64,000 nt of DNA from JAAFIP01 sp031367325. GTDB lineage: Bacteria; Pseudomonadota; Gammaproteobacteria; Burkholderiales; Burkholderiaceae_C. The notes under the pieces were generated by a model. It was not told the DNA's origin. It ran no database searches and saw only the letters and a program-made list of their open reading frames with translations. The stretch is from the NCBI GenBank assembly GCA_031367325.1, contig JANLPQ010000034.1:4618-68617 (forward strand). Direction: 5' to 3'. The translations under genes were made by a program, and so were the position numbers. Shown piece by piece: positions 26,650 through 34,503 of the stretch; the first letter of the stretch is position 1; every line of letters starts with the position of its first letter.

Positions 26650-28418
26650 TGGCCCCCATGCTCACCACTGTCGTGTCTTCGCTGCCCCCCAAGGGGGCTC
26701 TCGCGCCTAAGGGCAGCCCGTCGTCGCTCGTGCCGTTATTGGATGTCAAAAATCTCAGCGTCTCCTTTGCTGGCAAAGAGGTGGTGCACAGCATTAACTT
26801 GTCACTCCATGCAGGCGAAAAACTGGCACTGGTCGGCGAATCGGGTTCTGGCAAGTCTGTGACCGCGCTGGCCATCTTAAAGCTGGTGCAAAACGCGCAA
26901 CTCGGTGGGCAAGTATTGTTTGACGGTAAAGACACTTTGCAAATGCCAGAGAACGCACTGCGCGGCCTGCGTGGTGATGATATTGCGATGATTTTTCAAG
27001 AACCCATGACAGCGCTGAACCCGCTGTACACCATTGGCGACCAGATTGCCGAGGTGCTAGAAACCAAGCAAGCACTCAGTAAAAAAGCAGCGTGGGCGCG
27101 GGTGATTGACTTGTTGGTAGAAACCGGCATCGCCGAGCCTGAACGCCGCGCCTTGAGCTACCCGCACCAACTGTCAGGTGGGCAGCGCCAGCGCGCCATG
27201 ATAGCCATGGCGCTGGCTTGCAAGCCACGCCTGCTGTTGGCCGATGAGCCGACCACTGCGCTAGATGTGACCTTGCGCCAACAAATTTTAGACCTGCTGG
27301 GCACGCTGCAAAAAAGTCACAACATGGCTGTGCTGCTGATCACGCACGATCTGAACATGGTGCGCAAGTTTGCCGACCGCATAGCAGTGATGGAAAACGG
27401 CCATATTGTGGAGTACGGCACAGTGGCAGCAGTATTTGCCAGCCCGCAGCATGCGTACACGCAAAAGCTGCTGGCCAGCAAGCCTGTGCGTGATGTGGTG
27501 GAAGCTTCCATTCGCCCTGTACTTGTCGAAGGGATCGCGAAGACTTCGACTGACTCAGTCCCAACGGGTAGGGGTGCAATCCGAGATGATGTAGTCTTAG
27601 CCGCCAATCACTTGCGCGTAGGCTACGCTATTCCCAAGCCGGGGTTTAAAGGCTGGTTCAGCAAAGGCGAGTTTGTCGCGGTCAAGCAGGCTACGTTTGA
27701 TTTAGCGGCAGGTCAAACCTTGGGTGTGATCGGCGAATCAGGCTCAGGCAAATCCACGCTGGCCTTGGCTATGCTGGGGCTTACTAAGGCCTCGGGAGAC
27801 GTTTTTTATAAGCATTTTGATGCTGCAGGCCATGTAAATCCTGCTCAAGCAGCTATGCAAAATATAGCAGATGTGGACTTTGCATCAGGCCTGCGCAAAA
27901 CCATTCAAGTGGTTTTTCAAGACCCGTTCTCGTCGCTGTCACCACGCATGACGGTGGAAGAAATTGTGGGCGAGGGTTTGCGCATCCACGCGCCAGAGCT
28001 TAGTGCGGCGCAGCGCCAAGAGCGGGTGTTGCAAACCTTGCATGAGGTGGGATTAGCGCAAGCGCAGTTTCCTGGGCTGCTGCAGCGCTACCCGCATGAG
28101 TTCTCAGGCGGGCAGCGCCAGCGTGTTGCCATAGCGCGCGCCCTGATCGTGCAACCGCAAACCTTGGTGCTAGACGAGCCCACCAGCGCACTGGATGTGA
28201 CGATTCAAAAACAAGTGCTCTCGCTACTGCAACGCCTGCAAAAAGAGCGCGGCTTAAGCTACCTGCTGATCACCCACGACGTAGAGGTTATCCGCGCTAT
28301 GGCCCATGAAGTGATGGTGATGAAAGACGGCGACATAGTAGAGCAGGGCAGCGTGCACGCCGTACTAGACGCGCCGCAGCATCCGTACACGCAGCGGCTA
28401 GTCGCCGCGGCTGCCTAA
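26646..28418 (+). CDS. yejF: peptide ABC transporter, double ATPase YejF with repeat-derived insertions
   Basis: A 590-residue protein with two fused ATPase domains that energises YejB/YejE. NBD1 has Walker A GESGSGKS at 64-71, signature LSGGQRQRAMIAMA and ADEPTTALDVT. NBD2 has Walker A at 363-370, QVVFQDPFSSLSP, signature FSGGQRQRVAIARA and LDEPTSALDVT. It is about 60 residues longer than E. coli YejF as I recall it. The extra length sits at three places that coincide with repeat DNA: the N-terminus (residues 9-28), the inter-domain linker (288-307) and NBD2 between Walker A and the Q-loop (395-408). Core motifs are intact, so activity is probably kept. The ATGA overlap with yejE fixes the start region. 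Confidence 0.94.
   Translation: MMAPMLTTVVSSLPPKGALAPKGSPSSLVPLLDVKNLSVSFAGKEVVHSINLSLHAGEKLALVGESGSGKSVTALAILKLVQNAQLGGQVLFDGKDTLQMPENALRGLRGDDIAMIFQEPMTALNPLYTIGDQIAEVLETKQALSKKAAWARVIDLLVETGIAEPERRALSYPHQLSGGQRQRAMIAMALACKPRLLLADEPTTALDVTLRQQILDLLGTLQKSHNMAVLLITHDLNMVRKFADRIAVMENGHIVEYGTVAAVFASPQHAYTQKLLASKPVRDVVEASIRPVLVEGIAKTSTDSVPTGRGAIRDDVVLAANHLRVGYAIPKPGFKGWFSKGEFVAVKQATFDLAAGQTLGVIGESGSGKSTLALAMLGLTKASGDVFYKHFDAAGHVNPAQAAMQNIADVDFASGLRKTIQVVFQDPFSSLSPRMTVEEIVGEGLRIHAPELSAAQRQERVLQTLHEVGLAQAQFPGLLQRYPHEFSGGQRQRVAIARALIVQPQTLVLDEPTSALDVTIQKQVLSLLQRLQKERGLSYLLITHDVEVIRAMAHEVMVMKDGDIVEQGSVHAVLDAPQHPYTQRLVAAAA
26671..26730 (+). repeat. GC-rich CTTCGCTGCCCCCC hairpin repeat at the yejF N-terminus
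   Basis: CTTCGCTGCCCCCCAAGGGGGC forms a strong stem (GCCCCC with GGGGGC, 26684-26698), and GGGCAGCCCG follows. In my memory near-identical TCGCTGCCCCC(C)-AGGGGGC repeats are scattered through Comamonadaceae genomes. Here it is translated as VVSSLPPKGALAPKGSPSS, which has no counterpart at the start of ordinary YejF proteins. Confidence 0.6.
27508..27567 (+). repeat. CTTGTCGAAG/CTTCGAC inverted repeat in the yejF linker
   Basis: Left arm CCATTCGCCCTGTACTTGTC and right arm CTTCGACTGACTCAGTCCC resemble the widespread bacterial repeat TTCGCCCTGAGCTTGTCGAAG in inverted pairs. Pairing is now imperfect (GTCGAAG/CTTCGAC and outer CTG/CAG remain). It encodes about 20 residues of the linker between the two ATPase domains. 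Confidence 0.6.
27828..27867 (-). repeat. CTAT/AGCAG REP-like element inside yejF, copy 6
   Basis: On the minus strand it reads CTAT-ATTTTGC-ATAG, CTGCTTGAGCAGG, ATTTACATGGCC. Both stems are perfect. In yejF it encodes NPAQAAMQNIA within NBD2. The same peptide, EPAQAAMQNVA, is produced by the copy inside uvrC. Confidence 0.9.
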
Positions 28419-28426
28419 CACCTAGC

Positions 28427-29908
28427 ATGACCGACCCCACCTTAGCCTCACAGTTTATGGCGCTGGCATTGCAAGAGGCCCACGCCGCCGCGCAAGCAGG
28501 CGAGGTGCCTGTGGGCGCGGTGGTGGTAAAAGACGGCCAAGTGATTGCTGCAGGCCGCAACGCACCCGTTGGCAGCCACGACCCTACAGCCCACGCCGAA
28601 ATGGTGGCCCTGCGCGCGGCGGCTGCGGCACTGGGCAACTACCGCCTAGACGACTGCGAGCTGTACGTGACGCTGGAGCCTTGTGCTATGTGCGCAGGTG
28701 CCATGCTGCATGCGCGCATTAAACGCGTGGTGTACGCGGTGGCCGACGCTAAAACTGGTGCTGCAGGTTCGGTAGTAAATCTGTTTGCCAATGCCGCGCT
28801 AAACCACCACACCCAAGTGCAGTCTGCGGCGCAGCTGGGCGGTTTGTTAGCTGGCGATGCGGCCAACGGCGTCGTAGATGTTGCAGCGGCCAGCAGCCAA
28901 TTACTGAAAGATTTTTTCAGCCAAAAACGCAGCACCCAGCGTACGCAGCAGCTACAAAACCACCCCTTGCGCGACGATGCGCTGCGTACGCCCGATGCTG
29001 CATTTGCCAATCTGCCAGGCTACGACTGGCCTGCGCACTACATCAGCGATTTGCCCAGCCTGCAAGGGCTGCGCATGCATTATCTGGATGTTGTGACCAG
29101 CGCTGCCTCAATCAGCACTTTTAGTACTAGTCACACGCCTAGTACCCAACAGCCCACCTATCTGTGCCTGCACGGCAACCCCGCCTGGAGCTACCTGTAC
29201 CGCAAGATGATCCCTATCTTCAGCGCCTCAGGCGCGCGCGTGGTGGCGCCCGACATGGTGGGTTTTGGCAAGTCTGATAAACCCAAAAAAGACAGCTTTC
29301 ACAGCTTTACATGGCACCGCCAGTGCTTGCTCGATTTGGTTGAGCGGCTAGACCTGCACAACATTGTGTTAGTAGTACAAGACTGGGGCGGCATCTTGGG
29401 ACTCACCCTGCCCATGGCTGCGCCGCAGCGCTACAAAGGCTTGGTGGTGATGAATACAGCGCTAGCTACGGGTACAGCGCCACTGCCCGAAGGTTTTAAA
29501 GCCTGGCGTGCGATGTGCAAGGCCAAACCCGACTTTGACATTGCCCGCTTGCTTGCACGCGGCGACCCTGCCATGGCCACCGATGAATGTGCCGCCTACA
29601 TGGCCCCGTACACAGACGCTGGCCACCGTGCCGCCACACGTGCCTTCCCGCCCATGGTGCCGGAGTTTACAGACGCAGAAGGCGCAGCTGTTAGCCGTGC
29701 AGCGGCAGCATTTTGGCAAACGCAGTGGACGGGCCAAACTTTGATGGCGATTGGCCTGCGCGACCCCGTGCTGGGCGCGGCAGTGATGCGTAGCCTGCAA
29801 AAGGCTATTCGCGGCTGCCCAGAACCTGTACTGCTGCCCGAGGCGGGGCATTTTGTGCAAGAACATGGTGTGCCTGTTGCGCAGCGGGCAGTGCAGTTAT
29901 TTGGCTAA
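28427..29908 (+). CDS. tadA: fusion: tRNA adenosine deaminase TadA + haloalkane dehalogenase-like hydrolase
   Basis: A 493-residue two-domain protein. Residues 1-168 are TadA, which converts A34 of tRNA-Arg(ACG) to inosine: zinc ligands His56, Cys86 and Cys89 and proton shuttle Glu58 (HAEMVAL, PCAMC). Residues about 195-493 are an alpha/beta hydrolase of haloalkane dehalogenase subfamily I: HGNPAWSYLYRKMIP, nucleophile Asp319 followed by Trp320 in VQDWGG, Asp446 in GLRDPVLG, and His475 in EAGHFVQEH. The halide-site residue after HG is Asn251, where DhlA has Glu. The linker (169-194) is polar, and a Ser/Thr-rich insert lies at 224-243. No stop or internal ribosome site separates the halves. 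The gene starts eight bases after yejF. Confidence 0.93.
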   Translation: MTDPTLASQFMALALQEAHAAAQAGEVPVGAVVVKDGQVIAAGRNAPVGSHDPTAHAEMVALRAAAAALGNYRLDDCELYVTLEPCAMCAGAMLHARIKRVVYAVADAKTGAAGSVVNLFANAALNHHTQVQSAAQLGGLLAGDAANGVVDVAAASSQLLKDFFSQKRSTQRTQQLQNHPLRDDALRTPDAAFANLPGYDWPAHYISDLPSLQGLRMHYLDVVTSAASISTFSTSHTPSTQQPTYLCLHGNPAWSYLYRKMIPIFSASGARVVAPDMVGFGKSDKPKKDSFHSFTWHRQCLLDLVERLDLHNIVLVVQDWGGILGLTLPMAAPQRYKGLVVMNTALATGTAPLPEGFKAWRAMCKAKPDFDIARLLARGDPAMATDECAAYMAPYTDAGHRAATRAFPPMVPEFTDAEGAAVSRAAAAFWQTQWTGQTLMAIGLRDPVLGAAVMRSLQKAIRGCPEPVLLPEAGHFVQEHGVPVAQRAVQLFG

Positions 29909-30008
29909 TGTGCTTTTACTTGGGTGGTTGCAGGTTTAGCGTATGTATCGTTGAGTTGGTATGACAAGCTAGACAAAGCAAACAACACAACACATGCCAA
30001 AATAGCCT

Positions 30009-32045
30009 ATGTCCGACAGCACCCCAGATCTCCAGCCCACCGCCCACAGCCCCGCATTACTGGCCCAGGTGATGGCATTGCCCGGTTTGCCTGGCGTGTA
30101 CCGCTACTTTGACGCGGACAACGGATTGCTGTATGTAGGTAAAGCCAAAAACCTTAAAAAACGTGTTGCCAACTACTTCCAAAAAAGCCATGGCGGCACG
30201 CGCATTGGCCACATGGTCAGCAAGATTGTGCGGATGGAAACCACCGTGGTACGGTCGGAGGCCGAGGCGCTGCTGCTTGAGAATAATCTGATTAAAACGC
30301 TGAACCCACGTTTTAACATTTTGTTCCGTGATGATAAAAGCTACCCGTATTTGAAGATGACAGGGCAGGCCAAACCCAGTTTAGCTAACAACCCGCATTC
30401 CACGCCGCACGCCATCCCGTCAAACTCTGTAAAAATAACAGTAAATAGTGCCATTGAGGCCGTAGAACCTGCTCAAGCAGCTATGCAAAATGTAGCGTTT
30501 AGCAAGCACTCCGCGGCACCCGCAGACTACCCACGCATTGCCTACTACCGTGGTGCAGTAGAAAAAAAGCACCGCTACTTTGGCCCGTACCCCAGCGCGT
30601 GGGCGGTGAAAGAATCTATCCAGTTGCTGCAAAAAGTATTTCATTTGCGTACCTGCGAAGACACCGTATTTGCCAACCGCACGCGGCCTTGCCTGCTGTA
30701 CCAGATCAAACGTTGCAGTGGCCCCTGTGTTAACTACATCAGCGAGGCTGACTACGCGCAAGATACCTTCAACGCTGAGCGCTTTTTGCGCGGCGAAACG
30801 CAGGCCATCATGCAAGAGCTGGAAGCGCGCATGATGCAGCACGCCGAGAAGCTAGAGTTTGAAAAAGCCGCCGAGGCACGCAACCAGATCAGCGCGCTGT
30901 CTAAGGTGCTGCACCAGCAGTCGGTGGACAACGTAAGCGATAAAGACGTCGATATTTTGGCCGCCAAAGTGCAAGGCGGCAGAGCCTGCGTAAACCTGGC
31001 TATGGTGCGCGGTGGGCGGCATTTGGGCGACAGGCCGTACTTCCCGGTGCATGTAGACGACGCACCCGCTGCCGAGGTGCTAGAGGCCTTCATCGCGCAG
31101 CACTATATTGACACGCCGCCACCACCTACGCTGCTGGTAAGCGAGAAAGTTGATCCCGAGCTGATCGCGCTGCTGACGGAGCAAACCGGCGTCAAAATTA
31201 GCGCGGTGCACAACCCGCGCGAGCAGCGGCGCATTTGGCTGGAAATGGCGCAAAAGAACGCCGATATTCAGCTGGCCCGCCTGCTGGCCGAAGAAGGCAG
31301 CCAGCAGGCTCGTACCCGCGCGCTGGTGGACGCGCTGGACATTGCGCCGGATGATTTGGCTACATTTCGGGTGGAGTGCTTTGACATCAGCCACACCGCA
31401 GGCGAGGCTACGCAAGCGTCGTGCGTAGTGTTCTATGGCCACAAAATGCAAAGCAGCCAATACCGCCGCTACAACATCGAAGGCATCACCGGCGGTGACG
31501 ACTACGCTGCCATGCGCCAAGTGCTAACGCGCCGCTACAGCAAAGTAGTAGAGGCGCAGCGTGTGGCAGACACGCAGGGCCTAGTACCCAGCATCACCAT
31601 GCCCGACCTGGTGTTGGTGGATGGTGGTATTGGCCAGGTCAACATGGCCAAAGAGGTGTTTGCAGCACTGGGGCTGAACCTCAGCTTGATCGCTGGGGTA
31701 GAGAAAGGCGAGGGTCGCAAAGTGGGCCTAGAAGAACTGGTCTTTGCCGATGGCAGACCCAAAGCCAGCCTGCCTAAAGACAGTGCTGCGCTGATGTTGA
31801 TTGCGCAAATCCGCGACGAGGCGCACCGGTTTGCCATTACCGGCATGCGCGCGCAGCGTGCCAAAGTGCGCACTGGCGGCAGCAAACTAGAGGAAATACC
31901 GGGCGTAGGCGCTAAAAGACGTGCCAAGCTGCTGCAACGCTTTGGCGGAATTCGCGGCGTGGCGGCTGCGGGCGCGGCAGATATAGCCACGGTAGACGGC
32001 ATATCCAAAGACTTGGCGGACGAGATCTACCGTGCACTACACTAG
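30009..32045 (+). CDS. uvrC: excinuclease ABC subunit C (UvrC) with inserted segment
   Basis: A 678-residue nuclease that makes both incisions in nucleotide excision repair after UvrAB loads. It shows the GIY-YIG domain (PGVYRYFDADNGLLYVGKAKNLKKR), a UVR motif (EKLEFEKAAEARNQISAL) that binds UvrB, the RNase H-like C-terminal nuclease (CFDISHT, LVLVDGGIGQV) and helix-hairpin-helix DNA binding at the end (IPGVGAKRRAKLLQRFGG). Normally LFRDDKSYPYLK runs within a few residues into FPRIAYYRGA. Here about 50 extra residues (121-172) intervene, and part of them is encoded by a REP-like element. The frame stays open, so the protein is probably functional with a surface loop. Confidence 0.96.
   Translation: MSDSTPDLQPTAHSPALLAQVMALPGLPGVYRYFDADNGLLYVGKAKNLKKRVANYFQKSHGGTRIGHMVSKIVRMETTVVRSEAEALLLENNLIKTLNPRFNILFRDDKSYPYLKMTGQAKPSLANNPHSTPHAIPSNSVKITVNSAIEAVEPAQAAMQNVAFSKHSAAPADYPRIAYYRGAVEKKHRYFGPYPSAWAVKESIQLLQKVFHLRTCEDTVFANRTRPCLLYQIKRCSGPCVNYISEADYAQDTFNAERFLRGETQAIMQELEARMMQHAEKLEFEKAAEARNQISALSKVLHQQSVDNVSDKDVDILAAKVQGGRACVNLAMVRGGRHLGDRPYFPVHVDDAPAAEVLEAFIAQHYIDTPPPPTLLVSEKVDPELIALLTEQTGVKISAVHNPREQRRIWLEMAQKNADIQLARLLAEEGSQQARTRALVDALDIAPDDLATFRVECFDISHTAGEATQASCVVFYGHKMQSSQYRRYNIEGITGGDDYAAMRQVLTRRYSKVVEAQRVADTQGLVPSITMPDLVLVDGGIGQVNMAKEVFAALGLNLSLIAGVEKGEGRKVGLEELVFADGRPKASLPKDSAALMLIAQIRDEAHRFAITGMRAQRAKVRTGGSKLEEIPGVGAKRRAKLLQRFGGIRGVAAAGAADIATVDGISKDLADEIYRALH
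30458..30495 (-). repeat. CTAT/AGCAG REP-like element inside uvrC, copy 7
   Basis: On the minus strand it reads CTAC-ATTTTGC-ATAG, CTGCTTGAGCAGG, TTCTACGGCC. One stem pair is a G-T wobble. It encodes EAVEPAQAAMQNV (residues 150-162) within the extra segment of UvrC. Confidence 0.92.
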
Positions 32046-32131
32046 GGCGTGCCTTAGGTTGTAGTGCATTAGCTCTCACAATCTGGGCATAAAAGACATT
32101 TAGATCTATAAACCCAACGTTGGAGTCGACC

Positions 32132-32653
32132 GTGAAAAATCAAATGGATACCATTATTGCCACCACTGCACTGCGCTATGCTAAACGCGGGCTGATGGGG
32201 TCCTTCATCGTGGCAGCCGCTTTGCTAGCAGGCTGCAAAAGCCGCCCCATCGCGCCACAGGACTCTGCCCCACAGCCGCCTGCCGTACCCGCGCCGCCTG
32301 CTGCCTCTGGCTTATCCACTGTGCGTAGCATGGCTGACTACCGCCGCCGTGCTGCCCAGCAGATATTGGCTGCCAGCCCGGGCGGAACCTACACCGGGCC
32401 GGTGTCAGAGCCTGCCTACGGCATCGTGGTGGTAAGTGTGGCGTTGAATGCTGATGGCAGCATCAAAAGTGCTAATTTCTTGCGCCGCTCATCTGTGGGC
32501 CCCGATGTTAACGATATGGCTATCCAAGCCGTACGTCGCGTAGGCAGCTTTGGCCCCATCAGCAATCTGGCTGGCCCTTGGGAATTTAGCGAAACTTTTT
32601 TCTATAACGACGCCCGCAAATTTCAGTTGCGCACGGTGGTGGAAAAGCTGTAA
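32132..32653 (+). CDS. TonB C-terminal-like lipoprotein
   Basis: A 173-residue lipoprotein. The GTG start at 32132 is chosen because GGAG lies six bases upstream. After a hydrophobic signal segment, the lipobox LLAGC marks lipidation. A Pro/Ala-rich stretch follows (SAPQPPAVPAPPAA), then a small domain with VVVSVALNADGSIKSANFLRRS and MAIQAVRRVGSFGPI, which resembles the TonB C-terminal fold that contacts outer-membrane proteins. A lipoprotein anchor instead of the usual TonB helix means it is unlikely to be an energy transducer coupled to ExbBD; an envelope-protein role is inferred. It lies between uvrC and pgsA. Confidence 0.75.
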   Translation: MKNQMDTIIATTALRYAKRGLMGSFIVAAALLAGCKSRPIAPQDSAPQPPAVPAPPAASGLSTVRSMADYRRRAAQQILAASPGGTYTGPVSEPAYGIVVVSVALNADGSIKSANFLRRSSVGPDVNDMAIQAVRRVGSFGPISNLAGPWEFSETFFYNDARKFQLRTVVEKL

Positions 32654-32660
32654 AACTGCA

Positions 32661-32732
32661 GCAGCAGCGCCACACATGGCTGCTGCAAGTCGCCTAGTAC
32701 ACGCTGGCACGCCGCAAAGCTAAGCCAGCGTG
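32661..32732. terminator. two successive hairpins, possible terminator region
   Basis: GCAGCAGC/GCTGCTGC (32661-32686, ten-base loop) and CACGCTGGC/GCCAGCGTG (32700-32732, 15-base loop) are both perfect. Neither has a T-tract, so rho-independent termination is doubtful. They fill the gap between the lipoprotein and pgsA. Confidence 0.45.
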
Positions 32733-32746
32733 ACACAATAGGGCTA

Positions 32747-33313
32747 ATGTTTTTCACCATACCCACGATATTGACTTGGACACGCATCGTTGCTATTCCA
32801 CTGATTGCGGGTATTTTCTACAGCAGCTTGCCGATTGCCACGCAAAACTTGGTGGCTACGGTCATGTTTGTGCTGTTCGCCTGGACAGATTGGCTCGACG
32901 GCTACTTGGCCCGTAAGCTAAACCAAACCTCCTCGTTTGGCGCTTTTTTAGACCCTGTAGCTGACAAATTCTTAGTCTGCGCGGCGCTGTTAGTGCTAGT
33001 GCACTTGCAGCGGGTAGACGTGTTTGTGGCCCTCATCATCATTGGCCGCGAGATAGCCATCAGCGCGCTGCGCGAGTGGATGGCCAAAATAGGTGCATCT
33101 GGCAGCGTAGCCGTGCATATGCTAGGCAAGCTCAAGACCGTGTCGCAAATGGTGGCGATTCCGTTTTTGCTGTACGACGGGATGTTGTTTGGCATCATCA
33201 ACACCCGCGTGTGGGGCTTGTGGCTGATTTGGGTAGCTGCTATCTTGACGGTGTGGAGCATGGTGTACTACCTGCAAAAAGCACTGCCTGAGATTCGCGC
33301 CAAGGTGAAGTAA
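32747..33313 (+). CDS. pgsA: CDP-diacylglycerol-glycerol-3-phosphate 3-phosphatidyltransferase
   Basis: A 188-residue integral membrane enzyme that makes phosphatidylglycerol phosphate, the first committed step to phosphatidylglycerol. The CDP-alcohol phosphotransferase motif is intact: DWLDGYLARKLNQTSSFGAF followed by LDPVADK. There are about five helices, and the start MFFTIPTILTWTRI is typical. The uvrC-pgsA neighbourhood is seen in other proteobacteria. The stop codon lies inside a branched inverted repeat that extends to the next gene. Confidence 0.96.
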   Translation: MFFTIPTILTWTRIVAIPLIAGIFYSSLPIATQNLVATVMFVLFAWTDWLDGYLARKLNQTSSFGAFLDPVADKFLVCAALLVLVHLQRVDVFVALIIIGREIAISALREWMAKIGASGSVAVHMLGKLKTVSQMVAIPFLLYDGMLFGIINTRVWGLWLIWVAAILTVWSMVYYLQKALPEIRAKVK

Positions 33314-33363
33314 GCCCATAACGCGAACCATCGCGCTGCCACAGCGTAATAGCGTTGGGCTTA
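33311..33363. other. branched inverted repeat over the pgsA stop codon
   Basis: TAAGCCCA (33311-33318) plus ACGC (33321-33324) pairs with GCGT plus TGGGCTTA (33352-33363), leaving a two-base bulge. Inside the loop, CGCTG-CCA-CAGCG (33334-33346) forms a second hairpin. There is no T-tract. It could protect the pgsA mRNA end or act as an attenuator. Confidence 0.55.
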
Positions 33364-33388
33364 TGCCAACGCGCAGAGTCATTTTTTC

Positions 33389-34276
33389 ATGTCCAACCCA
33401 TCCCCCAGTACCCAGTGGCTGCGTGCCATGCCTGTAGTGTTTGTGCTTATCTGGAGCACCGGGTTTATCGTGGCGCGCTACGGCATGCCGTATGCGCCAC
33501 CGATGACGTTTTTGGCGCTGCGTTATGCGTTGTCGATGCTGTGTTTTGTACTGTGGATAGTGGTGGCCAAAGTCGCATGGCCCGCCAACCGGGCGCAATG
33601 GGCGCATCTGGCGTTGGTAGGCGTGTTGGTGCATGCAGGCTACTTGGGCGGCGTGTGGACGGCCGTCAAGCTGGGCATGGGTTCGGGCTTGTCGTCGCTG
33701 ATAGTTGGTTTTCAGCCAGTGCTGACGGCCATTTGGTTGTCTGGTACCGGTGGGCGCGTGGCTGCGCGCCAATGGGCTGGGCTGGCGCTAGGCTTTGCGG
33801 GCCTGCTGCTGGTAGTGTCAGCCAAGCTTGGGTTAGGCGAGGTCACCACGGCTAACCTAGCCTTCGCTATCATCGCGCTGCTGTGCATTACCACCGGCAC
33901 GCTGTACCAAAAACGCTTTGTCGCCCCGTGCGATGTGCGCAGTGCCAACGCTGTGCAACTGGCTGCTGCATTGCTGGTTACCCTGCCGTTTGCGCTCTTG
34001 GAGGCCGAGGCCATGCAATGGAACGCGCAACTTAGCTGGGCCATGGCATGGTCGGTGCTGGGGCTAACCTTGGGCGGCAGCTCGTTGTTGTACATCTTGA
34101 TTCAGCGCGGCGCAGCTACATCAGTCACGTCGCTTTTGTACCTAGTGCCACCCACCACTGCGCTGATGGCCTGGGTACTGTTTAGCGAGCCGATAACGTG
34201 GGCTACCGTGCTGGGTACTGCGTTGACTGCGCTGGGGGTTTGGTTGGTGGTTCGCGGAGCTATTTTTAAAAACTAA
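33389..34276 (+). CDS. EamA/DMT superfamily transporter
   Basis: A 295-residue inner-membrane protein with ten helices in two EamA repeats (about 12-145 and 155-292). Family signatures are PVVFVLIWSTGFIVARYGMPYAPPMTFLALRY and a second-half VPPTTALMAWVLFSEP. Such proteins usually export amino acids or other small metabolites, but the substrate is not predictable here. A CTAT/AGCAG element follows the stop. The gene is probably transcribed alone or from pgsA. Confidence 0.9.
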   Translation: MSNPSPSTQWLRAMPVVFVLIWSTGFIVARYGMPYAPPMTFLALRYALSMLCFVLWIVVAKVAWPANRAQWAHLALVGVLVHAGYLGGVWTAVKLGMGSGLSSLIVGFQPVLTAIWLSGTGGRVAARQWAGLALGFAGLLLVVSAKLGLGEVTTANLAFAIIALLCITTGTLYQKRFVAPCDVRSANAVQLAAALLVTLPFALLEAEAMQWNAQLSWAMAWSVLGLTLGGSSLLYILIQRGAATSVTSLLYLVPPTTALMAWVLFSEPITWATVLGTALTALGVWLVVRGAIFKN

Positions 34277-34286
34277 ATAAGCTGTT

Positions 34287-34327
34287 AACCCAAATAAATA
34301 CTGCTCAAGCAGCTATTAATTTCATAG
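34287..34327 (-). repeat. CTAT/AGCAG REP-like element, copy 8
   Basis: On the minus strand it reads CTAT-GAAATTA-ATAG, CTGCTTGAGCAG, TATTTATTTGGGTT. Both stems are perfect. It starts ten bases after the EamA stop codon. Confidence 0.9.
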
Positions 34328-34503
34328 CTTACTAATGGACAGCCCAAGGCTGATCTGCTGCTAATGGCAATCTGCGACGCAATTTTCCGGAATTGTTAAA
34401 ACTGTCACATTTGTTAACCATGACTGGACTTGAGTCCAATAGCTTTATTGCCGCGTATAGATAAGACTCACAATCTTTAACGCGTAGCAATAAGGGATAA
34501 AAA

